Source: Neobacillus nitrireducens (GTDB lineage Bacteria > Bacillota > Bacilli > Bacillales > Cytobacillaceae). Taken from it: a DNA stretch of 64,000 nucleotides. A program made the position numbers and the translations under genes. Under the pieces are notes generated by a model. The model did not search any database. It was not told the origin of the DNA and saw only the letters and a program-made list of their open reading frames with translations. The stretch is taken from the NCBI RefSeq assembly GCF_030915405.1, contig NZ_CP133262.1, positions 3,286,001 to 3,350,000 of the forward strand. The letters run 5' to 3'. Shown one piece after another: positions 35,033-43,604 of this stretch. Position 1 is the first letter of the stretch. Each line of letters begins with the position of its first letter.

Positions 35033-35071
35033 AAGAAAGGACTGTCCCTAAATGGGGCAGTTCTTTCATTT
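35033..35071 (+). terminator. Terminator after the repeat-protein gene
   Basis: GAAAGGACTGTCCC pairs with GGGGCAGTTCTTTC, followed by ATTTG. Pairing is good but the T run is weak. Confidence 0.65.
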
Positions 35072-35162
35072 GAATGACACTTTAATAATGAAAAAAATAG
35101 CTTACAAAGAGGTCATTGGGGCAACATAAGATTAAACTTTTTAAAAAAAAGGAGCGCGAATA

Positions 35163-35396
35163 ATGGCAAAAGATATGAACTTAGCCAATGAAACGGTTGA
35201 AGCAAACATTAAGATGAACACTCAGCTTGAAGATGGGAAGGTCCATGCATCTACAGAGAGAAGTTCTGAAGCAGAAAGCGCAAACCTCCAAATGCAGGAT
35301 CAATTTAGAGGTGAGAATAAACAGCCTTCTGAAAATGTTTCGGGTGCATTTATTTATAACCCAGCAATAAAATTTAATCCTGAAAATAAAGACTAA
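35163..35396 (+). CDS. Small hydrophilic protein, unknown (77 residues)
   Basis: A 77-residue acidic, Asn/Gln/Glu-rich protein without membrane segments, Cys or signal peptide. Such composition is common among minor spore proteins of Bacillus, and the flanking genes have a similar flavour, but I recognise no family. SD AAAGGAGCG precedes the ATG, and a strong terminator starts right after the stop, so it looks like a real monocistronic gene. Confidence 0.65.
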   Translation: MAKDMNLANETVEANIKMNTQLEDGKVHASTERSSEAESANLQMQDQFRGENKQPSENVSGAFIYNPAIKFNPENKD

Positions 35397-35432
35397 AAAG
35401 TCGACTTTCAAATGAGAAAGTCGACTTTTTTA
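35397..35432. terminator. Bidirectional terminator between two small genes
   Basis: AAAAGTCGACTTT and AAAGTCGACTTTTT form a perfect stem with an 8-nt loop. The genes ending at 35396 and 35433 converge on it. Confidence 0.9.
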
Positions 35433-35588
35433 TTATGAGTTTGGATTCGTTTTGCTACTCTGCCCCTTGTTGCGTTTATTGCCTTTACTGTTATCACCGC
35501 TGACAAACTCGGCGGCAAATTTAGCCTCGGCGTGCCCTGCCTCGGGAGAGTTTTGATTCTGGCTGCCTTTGTTGTATTTCTTCGTCAA
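35433..35588 (-). CDS. Small basic protein, possible gamma-type spore protein (51 residues)
   Basis: A 51-residue gene with AAGGAGT 7 nt upstream of a TTG at 35588. The product is Asn/Gln/Lys/Ser-rich with no hydrophobic core. Its centre reads 'AEAKFAAEFVSG', weakly like the 'TEFASE' motif of gamma-type small acid-soluble spore proteins. The assignment is tentative, but the ribosome site, terminator and clean composition argue for a real gene. Confidence 0.6.
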   Translation of the reverse strand: MTKKYNKGSQNQNSPEAGHAEAKFAAEFVSGDNSKGNKRNKGQSSKTNPNS

Positions 35589-35666
35589 TTAAAAAACTCC
35601 TTTTCAATAAGCTAGAGTTAGTTTTGGCATCAGCGTTTTTCTTTATGTATGCAGAACATTTCCAAC

Positions 35667-37061
35667 TTAAACCGCCTTTTTATCTTCTATTGGTTTTCCG
35701 CCCTTTACGCTCCCCTTAAGTCTAAATCCGATATAAAGGACCAAGAACCATACAGGTCCAACCACTAAAGCAACTCTCATTCCATCGATAAAGGCAATTA
35801 AGACAATGACCAATGCTAAAAAGGTAAGGGCAATATAGGAAGAGTAAGGAAAGAAGGGAAGCTTGAATTCAAGGTTTCTAATTTCCTCCTTAGATTTTGC
35901 CTTTCTAAACTTAATTTGGGTAACTAAGATAATTGTCCAGCTTGTAATAACAGCAACAGTGGCGACAGCAGAGATGTAAAGGAATACTTTTTCTGGAACA
36001 AAGTAATTTAAGATAACAGCAATTAATAGGAACGCAGATGAGAATAATATCCCCCTGCTTGGTGTACTCCATTTATTTAATTTTCCAAAGAACTTTGGTC
36101 CGTTATTTTGTAAGGATAAATTGTAAAGCATTCTTCCCGTGCTGAAGAGTCCGCTGTTAAAGGCAGATAGTGCTGCGGTTAAGACGACAAAGTTGATTAA
36201 ATCAGCGGCCCCAGGAATGCCAATCTTATCGAATATCAAGACGAATGGACTTCCATTTGAGCCAATTTTATTCCATGGGTACAAAGTCATCATGATGCCA
36301 AGTGCACCAATATAAAAAATTAGTATTCGCCAAATGACACTATTAATGGCTGAAGGGATCGTCTTCTTAGGATTATGCGCTTCTCCTGCCGTAATACCAA
36401 TTAATTCCACTCCTCCAAAAGAAAACATGACCATGACAAGTGAGAGGAGGAGACCCTTCATGCCATTAGGAAACATACCGCCGTGGGACCAAAGGTTGCT
36501 AAAGCCGAGAGAATCTCCGCCATTCCCAAAACCAAAAAGAATGATTCCAAGTCCAGCGATAATCATTCCAATAATGGCGATCACCTTAATCATTGCAAAC
36601 CAAAATTCAAATTCACCATAAGCTCTAACATTGATGAGATTTACTCCTGTGATTACTACTAAGGCTGCAAAGGCTGAAGCCCATTGAGGAATATCAGGAA
36701 ACCAGTAATTCACATAAACGCCGACAACCGTAATTTCTGCCATACCTACTATGACCCACATAAACCAGTAAGTCCAGCCTGTTAAATAGCCGGCAAAAGG
36801 GCCAAGATAACGGTTAGCATAGGAACTAAATGATCCTGAAACTGGCTCAGCAACGGCCATTTCACCAAGAGCCCTCATGATTGTAAAAATGATCAGTCCA
36901 CCAAACATGTATGAAAAAATAACGGCAGGACCAGCCAATTGGATGGTTGAAGCGGAACCATAAAAAAGTCCGACACCAACCGCTCCTCCTAAAGCAATTA
37001 ACTGAATGTGACGATTGCTTAAACCTCTTGATAATTCTTCCCTTTCTTGCTTCTTCCCCAT
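35667..37061 (-). CDS. Amino-acid permease, APC superfamily (AAT family)
   Basis: A 464-residue, 12-helix transporter. The N-terminal 'LSNRHIQLIALGGAVGVGLFYGSA' region (key 'GGAVGVGLF') is the substrate-binding helix 1 motif of AAT-family permeases, and 'GEMAVAEPVSGSFSSYANRY' and 'VELIGITAGEAHNPKKTIP' are further family blocks. It imports an amino acid with protons; whether alanine, proline, GABA or another cannot be told. Monocistronic, SD AGGAGTG. Confidence 0.9.
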   Translation of the reverse strand: MGKKQEREELSRGLSNRHIQLIALGGAVGVGLFYGSASTIQLAGPAVIFSYMFGGLIIFTIMRALGEMAVAEPVSGSFSSYANRYLGPFAGYLTGWTYWFMWVIVGMAEITVVGVYVNYWFPDIPQWASAFAALVVITGVNLINVRAYGEFEFWFAMIKVIAIIGMIIAGLGIILFGFGNGGDSLGFSNLWSHGGMFPNGMKGLLLSLVMVMFSFGGVELIGITAGEAHNPKKTIPSAINSVIWRILIFYIGALGIMMTLYPWNKIGSNGSPFVLIFDKIGIPGAADLINFVVLTAALSAFNSGLFSTGRMLYNLSLQNNGPKFFGKLNKWSTPSRGILFSSAFLLIAVILNYFVPEKVFLYISAVATVAVITSWTIILVTQIKFRKAKSKEEIRNLEFKLPFFPYSSYIALTFLALVIVLIAFIDGMRVALVVGPVWFLVLYIGFRLKGSVKGGKPIEDKKAV

Positions 37062-37270
37062 TCATTACACTCCTTATTTCATTAAAAGTTCAATCTTACT
37101 ATTCACTTATTATGACAGAAAAATGAGTTAATAATTTCTTAACTCAGTAATCAAACCATTAAAACCATTAATAGTCAATTCATATTTTTCTGATTACATT
37201 TACAGGAGGTAAAATGGAAAAATAGCGGAATAACTAACATTAGCCAAACTAATTGCAAGGAGTGATTCTA

Positions 37271-37939
37271 GTGCATTTAAAAGTAGACTTGCTGACTAAA
37301 CTGTTTGAGGAACACCGCAATGAAGCAAATGCCGAATCGATGAAGAAATATATGAAAGACCATTTTCCTTTCCTGGGAATTAAGAAACCACAGCGAAGTG
37401 AGTTGGAAAAGAAATTTTTTCAAGAAACTGGGTTATTAAAAGATTCATTTAACCATGAATTCATCCAAGAACTTTGGGCAAAGGAAGAACGGGAATATCA
37501 ATACACGGCCTTGGTTTATATGGAAAAATCACTGAAAAAGCTTGAGAAAGCAGATTTACCCTTTATGGAAGAGCTGATCAAAACGAAGTCATGGTGGGAT
37601 ACCGTCGATGCAATTGCCCCCAAGCCGGTTGGGACAATTGCTGAGAAGTTCCCCGAGGTGGTGTCAGGCACCATCGATGTCTGGGCCATCAGTGAGAATC
37701 TCTGGCTGCGCAGAGCGGCATTGCTTTTTCAATTAAAATATAAAGGGAAAACGAATGAAGAGGTGCTCTATCACTACATAAAACAAAATGCAGACAGCAA
37801 GGAATTTTTTATCCAAAAGGCGATTGGCTGGGCACTGCGGGAATTTTCAAAGACTAATCCTGCTTCTGTTAAGACGTTTATTGAGGGAACGCGGTTGGCA
37901 TCATTAAGTGTTCGGGAAGGAAGTAAGTATTTAGCTTGA
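37271..37939 (+). CDS. alkD: DNA alkylation repair enzyme, AlkD-like
   Basis: A 222-residue all-helical HEAT-repeat glycosylase. AlkD relatives excise 3- and 7-alkylated purines without base flipping. 'FLGIKKPQRSELEKKF', 'SWWDTVDAIAP' (the Trp/Asp active site region), 'LWLRRAALLFQL' and 'KAIGWALREFSKTNP' are characteristic. I start at GTG 37271 (AAGGAG, about 8 nt upstream) instead of the TTG at 37253 that overlaps the SD. Confidence 0.9.
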   Translation: MHLKVDLLTKLFEEHRNEANAESMKKYMKDHFPFLGIKKPQRSELEKKFFQETGLLKDSFNHEFIQELWAKEEREYQYTALVYMEKSLKKLEKADLPFMEELIKTKSWWDTVDAIAPKPVGTIAEKFPEVVSGTIDVWAISENLWLRRAALLFQLKYKGKTNEEVLYHYIKQNADSKEFFIQKAIGWALREFSKTNPASVKTFIEGTRLASLSVREGSKYLA

Positions 37940-38010
37940 GCATCTGGAAGATAATGTTTTGGTAATCATGTTAAAATGGCAATAATGAAAATGGAATGAG
38001 GGTGGACAAC

Positions 38011-38865
38011 ATGATTAAATGTATCGCATCAGATATGGATGGAACATTATTGAATTCCAATCAATTAATCAGCGAGGAAAATAAGGAAGCAATCGTAAAA
38101 GCACAAGCGCAAGGAATTGAATTTGTAGTCGCAACTGGAAGGTCATATCAAGAGGCAACTTACGTCCTAGCTCAGGCTAGCTTAACCTGCCCGGTTATTT
38201 GTGCGAATGGCGCGGAGGTTCGCTCCAAGGAGGGAGAAATTCTTTCAGCAACACCCATAAGTAAACAAATGGCAAGAGAGGTAGCGGCGAGGCTGACGGA
38301 AAAGGATGTTTATTTCGAAGTTTACACCAATCAAGGGGCTTTCACGATCGATCCGGACAAGGCCGTGTCGATTCTTGTTGATATTGTTATGAGTGCTAAC
38401 CCTGAAGTGGATCGTGAGGAGATTACGGAGACAGCAGGGGCAAGAATCCGTGAGGGGTTAATCCACTCTATTGAAGATTATGAACTACTTTTTGCCGATG
38501 AAGACTATCAAATATATAAATTACTGGCCTTCTCCTTTGATGCAGACAGGCTAGCTTCTGCAAACCGGTCTCTATCTGAACTAGAAGGACTTGCCGTATC
38601 AACGTCAGGCCATGATAATTTGGAAATTACTAATATACAGGCTCAAAAGGGGATTGCACTGGAGTCCTTTGTGATGTCGAGTGGGATTGATTTAGCGGAA
38701 ACAATGGCAATTGGTGATAATTATAATGATGTTTCGATGCTTAAAAAGGCCGGAAGAGCGGTTGCCATGGGGAATGCTGATCATTATATTAAGTCTCTTT
38801 GCGATGTAATTACTGACACCAATGAGGAAAGCGGCGTAGCGAAGGCTATTCTTGAAGTTATTTAA
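38011..38865 (+). CDS. Cof-type HAD-IIB family phosphatase
   Basis: A 284-residue hydrolase. HAD motif 1 'DMDGTLLNS' (residues 8-16) with the nucleophilic Asp, motif 2 'VVATGRSYQEA' (about 40-50), the Lys in 'QKGIALESF' (about 212) and motif 4 'AIGDNYNDVSML' (about 232-243) are all present, with a type IIB cap between. These act on sugar phosphates or flavin and pyridoxal phosphates. Start at the ATG 38011 after GAGGGTGG; 38011 places motif 1 at the usual distance. Confidence 0.9.
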   Translation: MIKCIASDMDGTLLNSNQLISEENKEAIVKAQAQGIEFVVATGRSYQEATYVLAQASLTCPVICANGAEVRSKEGEILSATPISKQMAREVAARLTEKDVYFEVYTNQGAFTIDPDKAVSILVDIVMSANPEVDREEITETAGARIREGLIHSIEDYELLFADEDYQIYKLLAFSFDADRLASANRSLSELEGLAVSTSGHDNLEITNIQAQKGIALESFVMSSGIDLAETMAIGDNYNDVSMLKKAGRAVAMGNADHYIKSLCDVITDTNEESGVAKAILEVI

Positions 38866-38899
38866 GGAAAGGCAGGAAGTCCGATATTTGTGATTGAAA

Positions 38900-39004
38900 A
38901 CTGGGATTCGCTCATTGAATGCGTGAATTCGCTCATTGGACCATGAAATTCGCTCATTAAAACCCAGAATCCGCTCATTGGACCAAAAAATCCGCTCATT
39001 GAAG
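38900..39004. repeat. 21-bp tandem repeat array (five units, core CGCTCATT)
   Basis: CGCTCATT starts at 38909, 38930, 38951, 38972 and 38993, an exact 21-bp period, each preceded by AAWTC or similar. It lies between the HAD gene and its terminator. Because 21 is divisible by 3 the repeat stays open in several frames and yields spurious peptide repeats. Confidence 0.9.
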
Positions 39005-39034
39005 GGAATACCAATAACAATTAGTAAAAAATTT

Positions 39035-39063
39035 AAAGAGATTGGGGCTTCCAATCTCTTTTT
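39035..39063. terminator. Bidirectional terminator between the HAD gene and the nos operon
   Basis: AAAGAGATTGG pairs with CCAATCTCTTT around GGCTT and is flanked by A-rich and T-rich stretches; the operons converge here. Confidence 0.88.
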
Positions 39064-39126
39064 GTCATGCAAATGGTATTATTATTTTAATTTTCTCAGT
39101 TACTTTTTAAAAAATGCCAGTCTTTC

Positions 39127-40029
39127 TTACAAAATCTCAATCTTCAAGGAATTAACTTGGGAGACAAGGAGTTCTTCGTATTCTTTTTGAGCTTGGAAGT
39201 AGATTTCTTGTTCACCGGCTTTGGGGTTTTCCTTTTTAACTTTGTTGATTAAGTCCATTTGGACCTTCTGGGACATGACAATCATTTGATACTGCTGTTT
39301 TTCTGTAGCCCAGAACTTTTCTTCTCCGTATTCGTTAATCAGCTTTTTAGCGGGTTCATATTGGTTATATTGTTCACGTGCTTTGAGAAGAGCTGCATCG
39401 ACCTCGGCATCCGTTGCTTTATGGCCTTTTTCACTCGCCAGTAATGCTATCGCACGGAGACGAATGATTTGCGTTAATAATTGATTTTTATCCTCGATGG
39501 TCTTTTCCTGTGACTCTAAATAGGCTAGTTCTTCCTCTAACTGTTTACCTTTGTATTTTTTCTTAGCGCCCTCACGGTTAATCTCAAGCTGTATCTTGTT
39601 AATCAGCTTATAGAAGCTGATATCCTCATCGGTAATCCATTCACCATTAATCTTGGCGACACCTTCTGGCTTGGTAACGTTCATCTCGATGACTTTCTCG
39701 GTCTTTTTCCCGTCTTTTTCTAACGTCAATGCTGCCTCATATTTGCCGCCCATCGGCAGATTTACTTTTCCAGAATAAGTGCCATTCTTTCCTTCCTCAA
39801 GCTTCACATCGTAGCTGCCATGATCCATTTTGGTCATCGACAATTCGGCCGACACATCGAGTCCTTTTACAGCCTTTTTATTTTCCGTTACTTTTATTTC
39901 AAAAGGCATGGCTGTATCCTTGACGAAATAAAGGTCTTTCGTCACCGTTACTTTATAATCAGGAGCGGAAGCGCACCCCGTAAGTAAAGCAATCAGCAAG
40001 AGTATGCCAAGTGTTAACCGTATCTTCAT
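39127..40029 (-). CDS. nos-operon lipoprotein: FixH/YtkA-like domain plus SurA-like helical region
   Basis: A 300-residue lipoprotein (lipobox Leu-Thr-Gly-Cys, Cys about 19). Residues 25-130 look like a YtkA/FixH immunoglobulin-like domain ('MPFEIKVTENKKAVKGLDV', 'MTKMDHGSYDVKL', 'LPMGGKYEAALTLEKDGK'). Residues 135-300 are helical and resemble the N-terminal domain of SurA-type chaperones without the PPIase part. It overlaps nosF by ATGA and ends the operon. A role in copper delivery or folding of NosZ outside the membrane is inferred; no nosL is seen in the window. Confidence 0.65.
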   Translation of the reverse strand: MKIRLTLGILLLIALLTGCASAPDYKVTVTKDLYFVKDTAMPFEIKVTENKKAVKGLDVSAELSMTKMDHGSYDVKLEEGKNGTYSGKVNLPMGGKYEAALTLEKDGKKTEKVIEMNVTKPEGVAKINGEWITDEDISFYKLINKIQLEINREGAKKKYKGKQLEEELAYLESQEKTIEDKNQLLTQIIRLRAIALLASEKGHKATDAEVDAALLKAREQYNQYEPAKKLINEYGEEKFWATEKQQYQMIVMSQKVQMDLINKVKKENPKAGEQEIYFQAQKEYEELLVSQVNSLKIEIL

Positions 40030-40703
40030 GAACTGATTCCTCCTAAATCATGAGTTAGTAAAAAGTCCTCTACAGTATACTTTTCCATTCTTCCATTGTC
40101 CAAATAAGCGACATGAGTACATATCTGTTTAATTTCATCGAGATGATGGGAGGACAGCAGAATGGTTTTATCATGCAGCGAACCAAGCACCTCCAAAATC
40201 TCTTTTCTGCCGAGCGGGTCGATGCCGCTCGTCGGTTCATCGAGGATGAGCAGGCTTGAATCTTGATAAAGGGTAATCGCTAAACCAAGGCGCTGCAGCA
40301 TCCCTTTCGAATATTGCTTGACTTGAACGGCGCGGTCGTCCCACAAGCTAACTGAGCGAAGAACCTGCTCGATCCGTTCCAGATTAGCAGCCTTGGATAC
40401 CGCTTCTGCAAAAAATGTCATATTTTCAAGTCCAGTCAGCATCGGATAAAGCATGAATTTCTCCGGCAGGTAAGCAATACTTCTTTTCCATTCCTCATTT
40501 TTCTTGTTTACAGCAATCCCGTTAATCAAAATTTCCCCTTGCTTTACAGGAAGTAATCCAAGTAAACTATTGATCAACGTTGATTTACCGGCCCCATTAC
40601 GGCCGACAAGGGCACATATTTCATTTGAGTTAATGTCTAGATTGATTGAATCCAAGACGTTTTTTTTTCCAAACGACTGGTTTAAGTTTATCACTTTAAT
40701 CAT
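40026..40703 (-). CDS. nosF: NosF, ATP-binding protein of the nitrous oxide reductase maturation transporter
   Basis: A 225-residue ATPase. Walker A 'GRNGAGKST' (about 34-42), signature 'YSKGMLQRLG' (the NosF/CcmA form), Walker B 'LLILDEPTSGIDP' and H-loop 'SSHHLDE'. With NosY and NosD it forms the complex needed to build the copper-sulphide centre of NosZ. It overlaps both neighbours by ATGA. Confidence 0.88.
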   Translation of the reverse strand: MIKVINLNQSFGKKNVLDSINLDINSNEICALVGRNGAGKSTLINSLLGLLPVKQGEILINGIAVNKKNEEWKRSIAYLPEKFMLYPMLTGLENMTFFAEAVSKAANLERIEQVLRSVSLWDDRAVQVKQYSKGMLQRLGLAITLYQDSSLLILDEPTSGIDPLGRKEILEVLGSLHDKTILLSSHHLDEIKQICTHVAYLDNGRMEKYTVEDFLLTHDLGGISS

Positions 40704-41497
40704 TCGTAGCCCTCCTTACGGTTGAAAACAATTGCTGTGAAAAATGAAACGACAAGCCAAAACAAGAGATTTCCAAGTAAAAAGAATACCGGTTTCGTCC
40801 ACATAAATGCTTGTAAGAGTCTCGACATATGGCCGAAGGAATATACCCCTGTGCCCGTTTCCAGAAACATGCGAACCGCCTGAAGCGGATTTAAAAAGTA
40901 GACCGAAGAGAATAGTTTCACATTTTCATGTGTGACATCAGGCAAGAACGATAGCAAGATAAAATCATGTAAGAAGAAAAAGTAGAACCAGACAAAAATT
41001 GTGAACCCTAAAATTTGCATGCGCGAGCGGCTAAAACTGCCGATCGCCGCCCCCATTTGCAGAAAGACGAGACTCATGCAAACGATCGCTGCTATAAAGA
41101 TGAAGTAACCTTTAATATCAAGTTGGAAATTAAATTTTAGTAGAAATAAATAGATGAAAAACCAAGTAATCAGCGGGACAAGGACGACGGCATAAAGCCC
41201 AAGGCTTTTTTTCATCAAAAAGCTGCCAAAATGGTCTGTCTTCGTCAGTAGCATGATCAAGGTCTTCTGTTCCTTTTCCTGAAAAATCGAGAAGGCCCCG
41301 ATAAATAAACATAGAATCGGAATAAAATAGATAATCGTATCAAATAGATTGATTAAGAGCACATAAAAGCCTTTATCAAATGAAAGGACTGAGGAACGAA
41401 ATAAAATCGCAATTGAAATCAGAACAATAATGCTTAAACTTAGCCAAAGTCCTTTTCCTCTTATATTTTCCTTCCATTCCTTCCAAATGTAATGCAT
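40700..41497 (-). CDS. nosY: NosY, permease of the nitrous oxide reductase maturation transporter
   Basis: A 265-residue ABC-2 type membrane protein with about six helices. 'IFQEKEQKTLIMLLTKT' (about 90-106) is the ATPase-contact loop seen in NosY. The ATG at 41497 with GGGAG upstream lies inside the nosD 3' end (37-nt overlap), and the stop overlaps nosF by 4 nt. Family and position give the name. Confidence 0.85.
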   Translation of the reverse strand: MHYIWKEWKENIRGKGLWLSLSIIVLISIAILFRSSVLSFDKGFYVLLINLFDTIIYFIPILCLFIGAFSIFQEKEQKTLIMLLTKTDHFGSFLMKKSLGLYAVVLVPLITWFFIYLFLLKFNFQLDIKGYFIFIAAIVCMSLVFLQMGAAIGSFSRSRMQILGFTIFVWFYFFFLHDFILLSFLPDVTHENVKLFSSVYFLNPLQAVRMFLETGTGVYSFGHMSRLLQAFMWTKPVFFLLGNLLFWLVVSFFTAIVFNRKEGYE

Positions 41498-42801
41498 AGT
41501 AGGTGTCTCCCTTTTATTAAAATACCCACAATTATTAAGCTGACAATAAGGAAAACTGCATTCGTATGCGTTCCTTTTGCTGTGGTTAGTGGGTGTGGGT
41601 CATGAAACATGACCGCTTCCTTTGTAAGTGCGGCGTTCATTTTTTCATAAATCTTCAGTGCTGGACTTTTTAAAAATAAATAGGATAATTCTTGATCCTC
41701 AATTAATTGATATAAAGATGAATGATAGGTTATCGGAAAATCCCCAATCTGGTCTTGGTCTAAATCGGTGATTGGGAACGCACTGCCCCAGTCATTCCCT
41801 TTGCCATTCTTGCTCCAGGAATTATTCTCATTATTGCCGCCAAGAGTTACAGCAGGAATCGTATTTTCAGAAATTTGGTTTAAGGTGAAAACTTGTTCAT
41901 TGGAACTCGCCCACAGTTCGATCCCGATTTGGTTTTGAGCGATTAGGTTGTGGCAAAATTCGTTTCTTGTCGCTTGATCAATATACATCCCACGTTGGTT
42001 CATGTAAAAGGTATTATTGGCTATTAGATTGTCATTCGCTTGAAGCAGCAACAAGCCAAAGGATTGGTTGCCGTAGTTGACGATAAATTGATTATCCTCG
42101 AGCTTTAAATGGTTCGAGTTCATAATCGCGGCGCCGCCGGTGTTCATCGTAAAGGTATTTTTCTTAAAAATGTTTTCATCGGAATACATGTAATGCAGTC
42201 CATATCTTGTCTGGCTGATATTGTTTGCATAGCTGTGATTGTTGTTGGCATATTCGAAGAACATTCCGTCCCGGGTGCCTTCGATCGTGTTTTTTTCAAG
42301 CAGATTATCATTGGCATAATAAACGTGAATCCCATTTCCCTGCTCGGCAATTTTGCCTTTACCCATTCCCTTAATATTGTTAAAACGAATCTTATTTTTG
42401 TGAGCCTGGCTTAAATAAATGCCGTGAAAGGAATCGCGGATGTTAATATGTTCGACAATATTCTTGTTGGTATAAATCTTGATGGCCGCGTATTCCTCAG
42501 CAGAGTTCCGGTTCATACCACCATGTGTTACCGTTAGATGACTCAGCTTCACATGAGGGGCCTTGATAGAAATGACATTCCCGGTACCGTCCCCTTTGAT
42601 CACGGTCTTTTTAGAGCCAATAATCGTCAGTGGTTTGTTGATGACAATATTGCCCTGATAGGTTTCATTTTCAAGTTGTAAGACCGCCCCCTCTTTCAGG
42701 CTGTCGATGGTTGTTTGTAAGTTTTCGGCTGCCAGCTTTTTCTCAGGACTCATCAATAGAAATAGAGAAAAAATGAAAGATAAGAGCGTAAGTTTTTTCA
42801 T
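41461..42801 (-). CDS. nosD: NosD, right-handed beta-helix maturation protein
   Basis: A 446-residue exported protein: a Sec signal peptide (to about residue 24), many beta-helix repeats ('NDNLLEKNTIEGTRDGMF', 'DENIFKKNTFTMNTGG', 'NDNLIANNTFYMNQRGM'; Asn-rich turns each about 22 residues) and a C-terminal membrane anchor near 420-440. NosD is the NosFY partner that passes sulphur or copper to NosZ. It starts at the base after the stop of the upstream nosB-like gene. Confidence 0.9.
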   Translation of the reverse strand: MKKLTLLSFIFSLFLLMSPEKKLAAENLQTTIDSLKEGAVLQLENETYQGNIVINKPLTIIGSKKTVIKGDGTGNVISIKAPHVKLSHLTVTHGGMNRNSAEEYAAIKIYTNKNIVEHINIRDSFHGIYLSQAHKNKIRFNNIKGMGKGKIAEQGNGIHVYYANDNLLEKNTIEGTRDGMFFEYANNNHSYANNISQTRYGLHYMYSDENIFKKNTFTMNTGGAAIMNSNHLKLEDNQFIVNYGNQSFGLLLLQANDNLIANNTFYMNQRGMYIDQATRNEFCHNLIAQNQIGIELWASSNEQVFTLNQISENTIPAVTLGGNNENNSWSKNGKGNDWGSAFPITDLDQDQIGDFPITYHSSLYQLIEDQELSYLFLKSPALKIYEKMNAALTKEAVMFHDPHPLTTAKGTHTNAVFLIVSLIIVGILIKGRHLLCITFGRNGRKI

Positions 42802-43371
42802 TTACTTTCGATCCTTCCATAAAGGAATTAAGAGCAGGATAAATGCTGCGATTACCAAATAGGTTCCCAAGCCAAGCAGGCTGTCAGTTTGAAAGTTTGC
42901 CACTGTATTATGCCCTAATATAGGCGGAACAAATGGATCCATTTTTATCGGTGCATGAGGATCTAAATTCGTGCCGAATTTTTTCAGTGCATGCATCAGG
43001 TCGAAGACACCAAGACCTCCGCCAATTACAAATAGACCGATTAAGCCGTATAAAACTGATTTTTTCCGTAAAAGAGCTGTTAATAGAGTTAATGCAGCTA
43101 AACCACCCACTAAATAGGGTAAATACGATAATTCAGGGAAGTTCTTTTCGCTGAAATTTGCCATACCGATATAGTGATTTAATCCATTAACAATATCAAT
43201 TTCACCCGCAAGCTTGTTAGGATAAACAATGATATTTAAGCCTTCCGGATATTGCGGAGCCACAAAGACCATTTTCCACCACGGGAAAAAAAGTGAGATA
43301 ACTATTAAAATACTTGAAGCAACTAGTATCAATGAAGAAACTACTGATAATTTTTTTGCTTGACCTTTCAT
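42802..43371 (-). CDS. Four-helix membrane protein of the nos operon (NosB-like)
   Basis: About 189 residues with four hydrophobic segments (roughly 12-32, 83-100, 108-125 and 165-184). The loop between the first two carries 'FFPWWKMVF' and 'NGLNHYIGM'. A membrane protein of this size between nosZ and nosD is typical of clade II nos clusters and has been called NosB; its job is unknown. I prefer the ATG at 43371 because the AAAGG site is too close to the ATG at 43380. Confidence 0.7.
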   Translation of the reverse strand: MKGQAKKLSVVSSLILVASSILIVISLFFPWWKMVFVAPQYPEGLNIIVYPNKLAGEIDIVNGLNHYIGMANFSEKNFPELSYLPYLVGGLAALTLLTALLRKKSVLYGLIGLFVIGGGLGVFDLMHALKKFGTNLDPHAPIKMDPFVPPILGHNTVANFQTDSLLGLGTYLVIAAFILLLIPLWKDRK

Positions 43372-43458
43372 GTTAAACATCGCCTTTTTTATGGGATCAT
43401 CGATAAATAGAGAAGGGTATCAATCCTTAGAATTGATACCCATCGCCAACTTTTTACT

Positions 43459-43604
43459 GTCTAGCTTCAGCGCCTAGCGACTAGTGTACTTCGCCCTCCT
43501 CAATTCGATAAGTCAACATCGAATCGCTAACGCTCTTCGTGTTTCCTTTATCTTTTTCGAAGGGCTCCAGTCCATACGTCGCTGAACAGGCGCTTCCGCT
43601 TTTC
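43459..43604 (-). repeat. Stop-codon-proximal intergenic repeat, full-length copy 2 (after nosZ, inside the operon)
   Basis: About 146 bp, about 70 percent alike to the copy at 11571-11718. It abuts the nosZ stop codon directly and separates nosZ from nosB. In gene direction it opens with AAGCGGAAGCGCCTGTTCAG and ends with CGCTAGGCGCTGAAGCTAGA; the ends pair (AGCGCCT/AGGCGCT, AGCGAC/GTCGCT) and an inner ATTCGAT/ATCGAAT stem follows. Confidence 0.88.

Noticed and set aside
37201-37225. Tiny leader ORF (ATG GAA AAA TAG) with a perfect SD before alkD
   Set aside because: Three codons with no regulatory hairpin or codon theme; most likely chance in an AT-rich promoter region.
38692-39072. Minus-strand ORF with a repeated NERI peptide
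   Set aside because: The peptide repeat is the translation of the 21-bp DNA repeat; it overlaps the HAD gene and a terminator and has no ribosome site.
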